DNA from: Anaerolineae bacterium
GTDB lineage: Bacteria; Chloroflexota; Anaerolineae; B4-G1
NCBI GenBank assembly: GCA_030612585.1
Contig: JAUWNP010000232.1
Location: forward strand, 1 to 6,532
Direction of reading: 5' to 3'
Length of the DNA: 6,532 bases
Shown here: piece after piece, positions 1-6,131 of the stretch
Numbering within the stretch: position 1 is the stretch's first letter
How the letters are laid out: every line of letters begins with the position of its first letter
Program-made: the position numbers and the translations under genes
Notes under the pieces: generated by a model
Told to the model about the DNA's origin: nothing
Seen by the model: the letters and a program-made list of their open reading frames with translations, nothing else
Databases searched by the model: none

Positions 1-1128
1 CCCTCCCCTCAGGTAGATGCGCACGACCCGTGGCAACAGACCGGTGGTCACCTCGTAGTTGATCGTCTCGGCCCAGCGAGCGACCTCCTCGGCCTGGATG
101 CGCTCCTCCCCCTGCCGCCCGATCAGCACCACCTCGTCGTGCAACTGGACAGCGGGGATATGACTGACGTCCACGACGAACTGGTCCATACACACGCGCC
201 CGACGATGAGCGCCCGCTGTCCGCGAATCAGCACCACGCCCCGGTTGGAGAGGAAACGGTGGTAGCCATCACCGTAACCGACGGGGACGAGGGCCACGCG
301 AGTGGGCTTGTCGGTGATGTACGTCCGGCCGTAACTGATGCTGGCCCCGGCGGGCAGCGTGCGCACGCGGGCCACGCGGCTCTTGAGCGCCAGAGCCGGG
401 CGCAGTGGAATGGCCGGCTCCACCTCGTCCGAAGGACACAATCCATACAAGGCGATACCACAGCGCACCATGTCCAGCGCCATCTCCGGCAGGTCGAGCG
501 TGGTGGCGCTGTTGGACACGTGCTTGAGGGGAAAGGTGAAGCCCGCCGCCTCCAGTTGCTTCACCACGTCCATGTAGATGCTGAACTGGTGGCGGGTGAA
601 GGCCTTGTCGGCCAGGTCGGCCACGGCGTGGTGAGTGTATAACCCCTCCAGTGCCAGGCCCGGCAGTCCACTCAGGAAGCGCACGAAATCCAGCACCTCG
701 TCGGGCAGGAGACCGTAGCGGCCCATGCCGGTGTCCACTTTGACGTGGACAGGCAGCGGTTTGCCCCGGGCCATCGCCGCCGCCGACAGCGCCTCCGCCT
801 GGGGCTGGCTGTTGACCGTCGGAGTCAGGCCCCAGCGCACGACCCGCTCCGACTCGGCGGGCAGGGTGTAGCCCATGATAAGGATGGGGGCGCTGATGCC
901 TGCCTGGCGCAGTTGCACGCCCTCCAGAGCACGGTGCACGGCCAGGCGCGTGGCCCCTCCCTCCAGCGCCGCCCGCGCCACCGGCACCGCCCCGTGGCCG
1001 TAAGCATTGGCTTTGACGGCGACCATCAATTCGGCCCGCGCCGGGGCGCGGGCCTTGAGTCTGGCTGCATTATGAACGATGGCATCCAGGTCAATCTCCG
1101 CCCAAGTTAGAATATCGTTTAGTTCCAC
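1..1128 (-). CDS. alr: Alanine racemase, C-terminal end cut by window edge
   Basis: This is a PLP-dependent, fold-type III alanine racemase that interconverts L- and D-alanine in the cytoplasm to supply D-Ala for peptidoglycan. Reading from GTG at 1128, 376 codons are open to the left edge with no stop. Visible landmarks are AVKANAYGHG with the PLP lysine K39, HVKVDTGMGR (K130, probably the carbamylated lysine, and R137), HVSNSAT near 203-209, MVRCGIALYGL with R222 facing the PLP ring, ISYGRTY with the catalytic tyrosine Y266 of the partner active site, VGYGDGY (283-289), CMDQ (313-316) and INYEV with Y358. Positions match the well-studied Bacillus-type enzyme within a few residues. Family members are about 360-390 residues, so only a short tail is missing. 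GTG is chosen as start because GGGAGA lies at 1135-1140 and TWAEIDL follows at the usual N-terminal place. The gene lies downstream of the liv terminator, so it is probably transcribed separately. Identity is certain; the exact C-terminus is unseen. Confidence 0.96.
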   Translation of the reverse strand, partial: MELNDILTWAEIDLDAIVHNAARLKARAPARAELMVAVKANAYGHGAVPVARAALEGGATRLAVHRALEGVQLRQAGISAPILIMGYTLPAESERVVRWGLTPTVNSQPQAEALSAAAMARGKPLPVHVKVDTGMGRYGLLPDEVLDFVRFLSGLPGLALEGLYTHHAVADLADKAFTRHQFSIYMDVVKQLEAAGFTFPLKHVSNSATTLDLPEMALDMVRCGIALYGLCPSDEVEPAIPLRPALALKSRVARVRTLPAGASISYGRTYITDKPTRVALVPVGYGDGYHRFLSNRGVVLIRGQRALIVGRVCMDQFVVDVSHIPAVQLHDEVVLIGRQGEERIQAEEVARWAETINYEVTTGLLPRVVRIYLRGG

Positions 1129-1134
1129 GGTAAC

Positions 1135-1140
1135 TCTCCC
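1135..1140 (-). promoter_or_regulatory. Ribosome binding site of alr
   Basis: On the minus strand GGGAGA sits 6 nt before the GTG at 1128. It supports the non-ATG start, which gives the normal racemase N-terminus. No convincing sigma-70 promoter is visible in the roughly 65 nt between the liv terminator and this site. Confidence 0.7.
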
Positions 1141-1149
1141 GAAGAACAC

Positions 1150-1170
1150 GGATTGGCAGGATTAACGGAT
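1150..1170. repeat. Short GGATT-type imperfect tandem repeat
   Basis: On the plus strand GGATT starts at 1150 and 1159, and GGAT at 1167, so the unit recurs every 8-9 bp just upstream of alr. It is small and imperfect and could be chance. GGATT-rich runs of this style occur as dispersed intergenic repeats in some bacterial genomes, but that link is from memory and untested here. Confidence 0.35.
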
Positions 1171-1194
1171 CAAGAAGCAAAGGACATCCTATGC

Positions 1195-1225
1195 AAAAGC
1201 CCCCTGCATCCGAAACGAGGGGGCC
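1195..1225 (-). terminator. Intrinsic terminator of the liv operon
   Basis: Read on the minus strand, a 7-bp perfect GC-rich stem (GCCCCCT and AGGGGGC, plus-strand arms 1199-1205 and 1218-1224) encloses a 12-nt loop and is followed at once by TTTT (plus-strand AAAA, 1195-1198). It lies about 75 nt after the livF stop and about 70 nt before alr, which is where a terminator for the operon is expected. The U-run is short, so some read-through into alr is possible. The plus-strand side has no T-run, so it looks unidirectional. Confidence 0.75.
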
Positions 1226-1243
1226 ATCTCTTACATCCTGCAC

Positions 1244-1299
1244 ACTTGCAAACTTGCCCACTTGCAAACTTGCCCGCTTGCCCACCTGCAAACTTGCAA
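1244..1299. repeat. Seven head-to-tail octamer repeats
   Basis: Seven consecutive 8-bp units without gaps fill the DNA directly after the livF stop. On the plus strand they read ACTTGCAA, ACTTGCCC, ACTTGCAA, ACTTGCCC, GCTTGCCC, ACCTGCAA and ACTTGCAA. The core CTTGC is kept in six of seven, and the last two bases switch between AA and CC. The array ends one base before the livF stop codon and lies inside the 3' untranslated part of the liv transcript, before the terminator. Because 8 is not a multiple of 3, unit gain or loss would shift any reading frame, which fits non-coding DNA. Function is unknown. Confidence 0.9.
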
Positions 1300-1300
1300 C

Positions 1301-2035
1301 TCACCCGCCCAGGTAAGCCTTCTTCACCTCCGGGTTGGCGGCCAGTTCCGCCGACGTTCCCTCCAGGACAATGTCTCCCGTCTCCAGCACGTAGCCACGG
1401 CTGGCCAACTTGAGGGCCATATTCGCGTTCTGCTCCACCAGCAGGATAGTCGTGCCCTGCGCGTTGATCTCCTTGATGGTATTGAAAATGTCCCGCACCA
1501 GGACGGGAGCCAGGCCCATCGAGGGTTCGTCCAGGAGCATCAGCCGCCCCCGGGTCATCAGTGCCCGGCCCACGGCCAGCATCTGCTGTTCGCCGCCGCT
1601 CAAAGTCTCACCACTCTGGCGCTTGCGCTCCTCCAGCCGGGGAAAAATCTCGAACACGCGCTTGAGGTCCTTTTCAATCTGGGCCTTATCATTGCGGGCG
1701 TAGGTCGCCAGTTTGAGGTTCTCCAGCACCGTCAGGTTGCCGAAGATACGGCGTCCTTCCGGCACCTGAGCGATGCCGAACTTGCTCACCACCTGGTGGG
1801 GCTGGTACTGAAGGATGTCTTCCCCCTGGTACGTGATACTCCCATCCACGACCTTCCCTCCTAGTTCCGCCACGTAGGGGATCTGGCGGGAGATGGTCAT
1901 CAGCGTGGTGGACTTGCCGGCGCCGTTGGCCCCGATGAGGGTCACAATCTCCCCTTCGTCCACGTGGAAGGAGATGCCGTGCAGCGCCTTGATGTTGCCG
2001 TAATTCACTCGCAGATCCTTCACCTCAAGCAGCAT
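1301..2035 (-). CDS. livF: Branched-chain amino acid ABC transporter ATP-binding protein LivF
   Basis: This is a 244-residue cytoplasmic ATPase of the LivF class that pairs with LivG to power uptake. Walker A is GANGAGKST (35-43), followed by the Q-loop region AQVPEGRRIF (89-98, the LivF hallmark), the signature LSGGEQQ (145-151) and Walker B RLMLLDEP (164-171). The switch position reads VEQNA, with Gln at 202 where most ABC ATPases have His; this is normal for LivF. It ends with the typical KKAYLGG. The stretch between Walker A and the first strand of the helical domain (about 50-67) looks some 10 residues longer than in E. coli LivF. The ATG overlaps the livG stop by one base (TGATG), with GAGGAGGTG 6 nt upstream inside the livG end, so the two ATPases are probably translationally coupled. 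The TGA stop abuts the octamer repeats. The family gives identity; true substrates could include other amino acids, amides or urea. Confidence 0.95.
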   Translation of the reverse strand: MLLEVKDLRVNYGNIKALHGISFHVDEGEIVTLIGANGAGKSTTLMTISRQIPYVAELGGKVVDGSITYQGEDILQYQPHQVVSKFGIAQVPEGRRIFGNLTVLENLKLATYARNDKAQIEKDLKRVFEIFPRLEERKRQSGETLSGGEQQMLAVGRALMTRGRLMLLDEPSMGLAPVLVRDIFNTIKEINAQGTTILLVEQNANMALKLASRGYVLETGDIVLEGTSAELAANPEVKKAYLGG

Positions 2036-2802
2036 CAGAACACCTCCTCGCCCAGATAAGCCTCGATCACCTTGGGGTTGTTTTGGATCTCCACCGGTGT
2101 GCCCTCGGCGATAGTCTCCCCGAAGTCAATGACTTTGATCCGCTCGCAGATGTTCATGATGACCCGCATCTGGTGCTCAATGATCCAGATGGTCAGGCCA
2201 AAGTCCTGGCGGATCTGCTGGATGAGAGCCATCAGTTCCCCGATCTCGCCGGGGTTCATTCCGGCCGCCGGCTCGTCGAGCAGAAGCACTCTCGGCTCAG
2301 TGGCCAGCGCCCGGGCGATCTCCACCCGTCGCTGTGCGCCATACGGCAGGTTCTTGGCTGCCTCTTGTGCGTGCCCCTCCAGGCCGAACACCGCCAGCAG
2401 TTCCATGGCTTGCTCTTTGATATCGCTCTCTTCTTCCCAATACCGCTGGCTGTGCAGGATTGAATCCAGCAGGCCGTATCGGACACGAGAGGCATGGGCG
2501 ATGCGGATGTTGTCCAGTACCGTCAGTTCGTTCCACAACCGGATGGTCTGGAAAGTACGCGCGACCCCTTTGGTCGTGATCTGATGGGGTTGCAGGCCAA
2601 CCATGTTGTCGCCATTGAGCCGTACCTCGCCCTCGGTCGGTTTGTACGCCCCGGTGACCAGGTTAAAGATCGTCGTCTTGCCGGCTCCGTTGGGGCCGAT
2701 CAGGCCGACCAACTCACCTTCTTCCATGTTGAGGTTGAAATCATAGACGGCCCGCAGCCCACCGAAAAAGTGGGTCAGATCCTTAATCTGAAGCAAGGAC
2801 AT
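2035..2802 (-). CDS. livG: Branched-chain amino acid ABC transporter ATP-binding protein LivG
   Basis: This 255-residue ATPase is the partner of LivF. Walker A is GPNGAGKTT (36-44), Q-loop ARTFQTIRLW (81-90), signature LPYGAQRR (152-159, the LivG-type replacement of LSGGQ), Walker B RVLLLDEPAAGMN (171-183) and switch His IIEHQM (H210), ending EAYLGEEVF. The length matches the family (about 250-260). The start is set at the ATG at 2802 (MSLLQIKDL) rather than the in-frame ATG at 2850. The 2802 start has a perfect AGGAGG a few bases upstream and gives the family N-terminus, while the longer form adds 16 residues of shadow sequence from livM. The gene begins 20 nt inside the end of livM. Its last codons (GAG GAG GTG) double as the ribosome site of livF. 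Confidence 0.95.
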   Translation of the reverse strand: MSLLQIKDLTHFFGGLRAVYDFNLNMEEGELVGLIGPNGAGKTTIFNLVTGAYKPTEGEVRLNGDNMVGLQPHQITTKGVARTFQTIRLWNELTVLDNIRIAHASRVRYGLLDSILHSQRYWEEESDIKEQAMELLAVFGLEGHAQEAAKNLPYGAQRRVEIARALATEPRVLLLDEPAAGMNPGEIGELMALIQQIRQDFGLTIWIIEHQMRVIMNICERIKVIDFGETIAEGTPVEIQNNPKVIEAYLGEEVF

Positions 2803-3835
2803 AACTTTCCTCCTCGGAACCGAAAATCTTGCGCAACTTGGGGAAGACATCGCCTAGTTCCTTGCTGCCCATAATGCCGGAGGGACGGCGCAGCATCATC
2901 ACCACGAGCAGCAGAGGGATGAGCACCCACTTGAACACCCCCAGAGGCCGCAGGACTTCTAGCAACAAGGTAAAGCCGATGGCGCTGATGATGGAGCCAC
3001 TGATAGAACCCATCCCACCCAGGTAGACCATGACCATAACCTCGGTGGACTTGAGGATAGTGAACGTCCCTGGGTTGATGTACCCGCCAGGCCCGTGGGC
3101 GAACAGGCCGCCGGCCAGCCCGGCCAGCCCGCACGACAGCATGAAGGTGATGACCTTGACACGCTTGGTGTTGACGCTCATCAATTCGGCCGCAATCTCG
3201 TCCTCGCGAATGGCCTCCACGCCCTTGCCGAGGGTGGAGGATACAAAATTGCGGATGATGAGGATCGTGACGAGCATCCCGATGAACGTCCAGATGAGGA
3301 GCCACGGCACGTCGAAGACGTCGCCCATGCCATTCATCACCCGCTTCATGCCCACAAAGCCCCGGGGGCCGCCGATGAATTCCATATTTTCGATACCGCT
3401 CTTGATAATGTAGTTGACGGCCAGGGTGATGATTGCCAGGTAGTCGCCCCGGGTTCGGAAGGAAGGGATGGCGACGAGCAACCCCACCAGAGCGGCGGCG
3501 ACCGCGCCGATGATCAGGGCCACGGGGAACAGCGGGATGGCCCAGCCGGCGGGAAGGACGGGCGGGCCGAACACTTTGTCATCGGCGAACAGCCAGACGG
3601 TCAGGACGCTGGTCACGTAGGCTCCCACGGCCATGAAGCCGGCGTGCCCGCAGGAGAACTCCCCCATGTAGCCGTTGATCAGGTTCAGGCTGACTGTCAG
3701 AATGACGTTGATGCCCATGAACAACAGGACGAGTTGCCAGTAGTCATTAAAGATACGTAGCCAGGAACCGCCTATGACCACCACGAAGAGCAACAGGACA
3801 ATCAGGGGTTGGTAGAGTTTTTTCATCGTTTTCAT
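2783..3835 (-). CDS. livM: Branched-chain amino acid ABC transporter permease LivM
   Basis: This 350-residue inner-membrane permease forms the translocation pore with LivH. There are roughly eight to nine hydrophobic segments. Family landmarks are NLINGYMGEFSCGHAGFMAVGAY (about 51-73), the RTRGDYLAIITLA stretch (127-139), EFIGGPRGFVGM (152-163), and the cytoplasmic coupling loop GKGVEAIREDEIAAELMSVN (203-222) followed by LSCGLAGLAGGLFA. After the last membrane segment there is a hydrophilic tail (about 316-350). The ATG at 3835 is preferred, with AGGAG 11 nt upstream; another ATG three codons later (3826) is possible and would give nearly the same protein. The gap to livH is 25 nt. The stop TAA at 2783-2785 lies 20 nt inside livG, so livM and livG are likely coupled in translation. 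Confidence 0.95.
   Translation of the reverse strand: MKTMKKLYQPLIVLLLFVVVIGGSWLRIFNDYWQLVLLFMGINVILTVSLNLINGYMGEFSCGHAGFMAVGAYVTSVLTVWLFADDKVFGPPVLPAGWAIPLFPVALIIGAVAAALVGLLVAIPSFRTRGDYLAIITLAVNYIIKSGIENMEFIGGPRGFVGMKRVMNGMGDVFDVPWLLIWTFIGMLVTILIIRNFVSSTLGKGVEAIREDEIAAELMSVNTKRVKVITFMLSCGLAGLAGGLFAHGPGGYINPGTFTILKSTEVMVMVYLGGMGSISGSIISAIGFTLLLEVLRPLGVFKWVLIPLLLVVMMLRRPSGIMGSKELGDVFPKLRKIFGSEEESYVLASD
2806..2814 (-). promoter_or_regulatory. Ribosome binding site deciding the livG start
   Basis: Minus-strand GAGGAGGAA lies within the last codons of livM and just before the ATG at 2802. It makes that ATG the clear choice over the in-frame ATG 48 nt upstream. Confidence 0.85.
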
Positions 3836-3860
3836 CTTATTCTATGCTCCTGAAGGGCCA

Positions 3861-4802
3861 CTAGACCTTTTGCCTCCTGGCCACACCAAAGATGCCAGTT
3901 GGCTTGATGGTCAGGATCACCAGCAGAACGGTGAAGGATACGAGGTCGCGATAGGTGGAGGACAGCCACTCGAAGCCGGGGACGCTGCCCAGGGCGACGA
4001 CGAAAATCTCAATGAACGCCAGGAGGAACCCGCCCACCATAGCGCCTCTGACTTCCCCGATCCCACCTACTACGGCGGCAATGAAGGCCTTCCAGCCAAT
4101 GATAATGCCCATGTCAAAACTGATGACGTGATAGGCCGAGCCGTACATGATGCCGGCCAGCGCCGCCAACGAGGAACCGATGATGAAGGTGACTGTGATG
4201 ATGGTGTTTACCGGCACGCCCATCAGAGGCACAGCAATCTTGTCGTAGGAGATGGCTCGCATCGCCATACCCCATTTGGTGCGGCGCAAGAATAACTCCA
4301 GGCCGACCATCACCACGATGGACAGCCCGATGACGATGAGCTTGACGTTGGTGAAACTCACGCCTCCCACTGAGTATATTTTGGTCGGGATGAGTTCGGG
4401 GAACCCACGGTCGGCAGCACCCAACGTGGCCAGGTTTAGATACTCCAGAAATAGACCGATCATCAGGGCGGTGATAACCAGGTACAGGCGGTGGGCGCCT
4501 CGCTCCCTCAGAGGCCGATAGGCTACCCGTTCGATCGTCACGCCTACTCCTGCTGTCAGGGCCATCGAGCCTACAATGGTCACCGCCAGGATGATCCACG
4601 CCGGTATGCCAGTTCCCAGACCCAGCAGGAAGGCAGCGATGAAGAACCCGACGTAGGCGCCGACCATGAAAATGTCGCCGTGGGCAAAGTTGATCAGCAG
4701 TAACACGCCGTAGACCATCGTGTAGCCCAAGGCAATTAGAGCATAAAAACTACCCCACTGCAAGGCGTTGAGCACGTGCTGAAGGAAAGTGGCTAGTGCC
4801 AT
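3861..4802 (-). CDS. livH: Branched-chain amino acid ABC transporter permease LivH
   Basis: This is the 313-residue second membrane permease, with about eight hydrophobic segments. Hallmarks are ALGYTMVYGVLLLINFAHGDIFMVGAY (about 24-50, the near-universal LivH INFAHG motif), IERVAYRPLR (90-99), the coupling loop RTKWGMAMRAISYDKIAVPLMGV (about 174-196), and GWKAFIAAVVGGIGEVRGAMVGG (about 237-259), ending with KPTGIFG and a short basic tail. The length is normal for the family. The ATG at 4802 has a strong AAGGAG 6 nt upstream. The 141-bp spacer between livK and livH is the only long gap within the operon and is full of inverted repeats, which suggests that expression steps down between the binding protein and the membrane parts. 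Confidence 0.95.
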   Translation of the reverse strand: MALATFLQHVLNALQWGSFYALIALGYTMVYGVLLLINFAHGDIFMVGAYVGFFIAAFLLGLGTGIPAWIILAVTIVGSMALTAGVGVTIERVAYRPLRERGAHRLYLVITALMIGLFLEYLNLATLGAADRGFPELIPTKIYSVGGVSFTNVKLIVIGLSIVVMVGLELFLRRTKWGMAMRAISYDKIAVPLMGVPVNTIITVTFIIGSSLAALAGIMYGSAYHVISFDMGIIIGWKAFIAAVVGGIGEVRGAMVGGFLLAFIEIFVVALGSVPGFEWLSSTYRDLVSFTVLLVILTIKPTGIFGVARRQKV

Positions 4803-4808
4803 GTGTAT

Positions 4809-4814
4809 CTCCTT
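4809..4814 (-). promoter_or_regulatory. Strong ribosome binding site of livH
   Basis: Minus-strand AAGGAG is followed by a 6-nt spacer ATACAC and the ATG at 4802. The site follows directly after the small hairpins of the spacer, so folding there could influence access to it. Confidence 0.85.
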
Positions 4815-4819
4815 GGTAA

Positions 4820-4842
4820 GTGGTCAGCCACCATTTCTGGTG
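4820..4842 (-). other. Two small overlapping, mutually exclusive hairpins before livH
   Basis: In the transcript sense CACCA-GAAA-TGGTG (plus 4829-4842) forms a 5-bp stem capped by a GNRA tetraloop. GTGG-CTGA-CCAC (plus 4820-4831) forms a second 4-bp stem using the same GTGG bases. Only one can exist at a time. They sit 6 nt or more before the livH ribosome site. The stems are short, so a functional role is inference only. Confidence 0.4.
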
Positions 4843-4848
4843 CTAGAA

Positions 4849-4880
4849 GGAGAGGGGCCTGAACTACAAGGCCCCTCTCC
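4849..4880 (-). other. Perfect 11-bp intergenic hairpin between livK and livH
   Basis: The arms GGAGAGGGGCC (4849-4859) and GGCCCCTCTCC (4870-4880) are exact reverse complements around a 10-nt loop. There is no T-run after it on the minus strand, so it is not a standard intrinsic terminator. In other bacteria such stem-loops after binding-protein genes (for example malE-malF) protect the upstream message from 3' exonucleases and lower distal expression. The same role is likely but inferred here. It could also be a member of a dispersed palindromic repeat family. Confidence 0.85.
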
Positions 4881-4898
4881 AAACTGTCCCCTCTCCAA
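4872..4898. repeat. 11-bp direct repeat of the hairpin arm
   Basis: CCCCTCTCCAA occurs at 4872-4882 and again at 4888-4898, a 16-bp period. The second copy can also pair with the left arm GGAGAGGGG (4849-4857), giving an alternative, longer-looped hairpin. This suggests partial duplication of a repeat element. Confidence 0.7.
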
Positions 4899-4934
4899 TC
4901 AAAGTGGGAGAAGTGAAAGGCTATCGAGGGGAGG

Positions 4935-4952
4935 TGTCCGTTCTTACGGACA
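4935..4952 (-). other. Hairpin with the livK stop codon in its loop
   Basis: In the transcript TGTCCG-TAAGAA-CGGACA forms a perfect 6-bp stem. The left arm encodes the last two residues (Cys-Pro) and the TAA stop opens the 6-nt loop. It may be chance, or part of the 3'-end structure of the livK message together with the larger hairpin 55 nt downstream. Confidence 0.5.
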
Positions 4953-6116
4953 GACCTGCTTATAGAAAGTGAAGGCTCCGCCCTTGATCTGGACGAGGAC
5001 CGCACACTTGATGGGATCACCCTCCGGGGTGAAGGTCATCTGACCCGTGATGCCGTCAAAGTTCTTGATCTGGCCCAGTGCGTCCTTCACGGCCGCTCGA
5101 TCATTGGCCAGATCGCCACTCAGGCCACCGGTGTCCTTGATGGCCTGTATCACGAGGCCCATCGCGTCCCAGGTCAGGGCGGCCACGTCGCCGGGGATCT
5201 CACCATAGTCCGCTGTGTACCGGTCAATGAACTCCTTTGTGGCTCCCGTCGCGCCCTCAGCGGCGTAGTGGGTGCTGAAGTACAGCCCCTCGCAGGCGTC
5301 GCCGCACAGTTCCAGCGTCTTGGGGTCGCCCCAGGAGTCAGAACCGAGGATGGGGAAGTCCAGCCCCAACTCTCGCGCTTGCTTGACGATCAGGGGCACC
5401 TCGTTGTAGTACTGGGGTGTGAAGAGGAATTCGGCGTCTGTGCCCTTGATCTTGGTCAACTGGGCGCTAAAGTCCGTGTCGCCGGTGGTAAAACTCTCGT
5501 AGGCCACCACTGAGCCGGCACCGTGGAGATCCTCCCAGGCTGCCTTGAAGAATTCAGCCAACCCCTTGGGGTAGTCGGAGGCCACGTCGTACAGCACGGC
5601 TGCCTTGGTAAAGCCGAGATCATCGGTCGCAAAGTTGGCTGCCACCGGCCCCTGGAAGGGGTCGAGGAAGCAGCCACGGAAGACCCACGGCCGGTCCAGG
5701 GTGGTGTTGGGGTTGGTGGACCAGGGGCTGACCATCGGGGTCTCGTTCTCGTTGCACACCTCGCCAGTGGGCACGGCCTGCTTGCTGGACTGCGGGCCGA
5801 CGATCGCCAGCACCAGGTCCTGGGCGATCAACTTGGTCGCTGCCGCCGTGGCCGATTCGGCCTTGGACTCGTTGTCTTCCACGATCAACTCGATCGTGTA
5901 TTTCTTGCCGCCTACGTCCAGGCCGCCGGCATCATTGATATCCGCTACCATCATCTCGGCTGCACGTTGAGACTGAGTACCTACGTAGGCGATGTCGCCT
6001 GTCATCGGTACATCAAGCCCGATCTTGATCGTGTCCGCCCCTCCACCGCCACAACCGGTGAGCACGGGAATGGTTACGATCAGGGCCAAGAGCAAAATTG
6101 TAACTTTCTTGAACAT
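4944..6116 (-). CDS. livK: Branched-chain amino acid ABC transporter substrate-binding lipoprotein (LivK type)
   Basis: This 390-residue extracytoplasmic solute-binding protein belongs to the LivK family (type 1 periplasmic fold) and delivers substrate to LivHM. The N-terminus is a lipoprotein signal: KK, hydrophobic 5-18, lipobox LTGC with lipidated C22, then a Gly-rich linker. Family landmarks in the mature part are IKIGLDVPMTGDIAYVG (30-46), AIVGPQSSKQAVP (104-116), SPWSTNP (130-136, the usual S-x-x-T-N-P ligand contact), FRGCFLDPFQGPVAANFA (146-163), TGDTDFSAQLTKIK (211-224), QYYNEVPLIVKQARELGLDFPILGSDSW (235-262), PGDVAALTWDAM (308-319) and ITGQMTFTPEGDPIK (356-370). The mature chain has six further Cys (121, 149, 271, 275, 371, 389), more than usual. 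The ATG at 6116 has AAGGAGG 8 nt upstream. As first gene after the promoter it should be the most abundant product. Leucine, isoleucine and valine are the default guess; related proteins bind other amino acids, amides, urea or aromatic acids. Confidence 0.94.
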   Translation of the reverse strand: MFKKVTILLLALIVTIPVLTGCGGGGADTIKIGLDVPMTGDIAYVGTQSQRAAEMMVADINDAGGLDVGGKKYTIELIVEDNESKAESATAAATKLIAQDLVLAIVGPQSSKQAVPTGEVCNENETPMVSPWSTNPNTTLDRPWVFRGCFLDPFQGPVAANFATDDLGFTKAAVLYDVASDYPKGLAEFFKAAWEDLHGAGSVVAYESFTTGDTDFSAQLTKIKGTDAEFLFTPQYYNEVPLIVKQARELGLDFPILGSDSWGDPKTLELCGDACEGLYFSTHYAAEGATGATKEFIDRYTADYGEIPGDVAALTWDAMGLVIQAIKDTGGLSGDLANDRAAVKDALGQIKNFDGITGQMTFTPEGDPIKCAVLVQIKGGAFTFYKQVCP

Positions 6117-6124
6117 GGTTGTCT

Positions 6125-6131
6125 CCTCCTT
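6125..6131 (-). promoter_or_regulatory. Ribosome binding site of livK
   Basis: Minus-strand AAGGAGG with 8 nt to the ATG at 6116. It overlaps the TAA stop of a possible 18-codon leader frame (6130-6186), so leader translation could affect it. It can also pair in part with the upstream CCTCC at 6265-6269. Confidence 0.85.

Noticed and set aside
139..642. Plus-strand 167-codon open frame opposite alr
   Set aside because: It lies antisense to a clearly conserved racemase, is rich in His/Gly/Arg as expected of a complement-strand shadow, and has no convincing family features.
1091..1291. Minus-strand 66-codon frame between livF and alr
   Set aside because: Its N-terminus only translates the octamer repeats and it spans the terminator, overlapping the alr start.
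1244..1299. CRISPR array
   Set aside because: The units are 8 bp with no spacers, so this is a simple tandem repeat.
1262..1864. Plus-strand 200-codon open frame opposite livF
   Set aside because: It starts in the octamer array and runs antisense through LivF with its intact ATPase motifs; it is a shadow frame.
2803..2850. Longer livG start at 2850
   Set aside because: The extra 16 residues overlap livM more deeply and lack family similarity, while 2802 has a perfect ribosome site.
3095..3760. Plus-strand 221-codon open frame opposite livM
   Set aside because: Its Asp/His/Gly-rich composition is typical of the antisense of hydrophobic membrane codons, and livM is fully intact.
4849..4880. 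Intrinsic terminator after livK
   Set aside because: No T-run follows the stem on the minus strand, and the rest of the operon continues downstream without another promoter visible.
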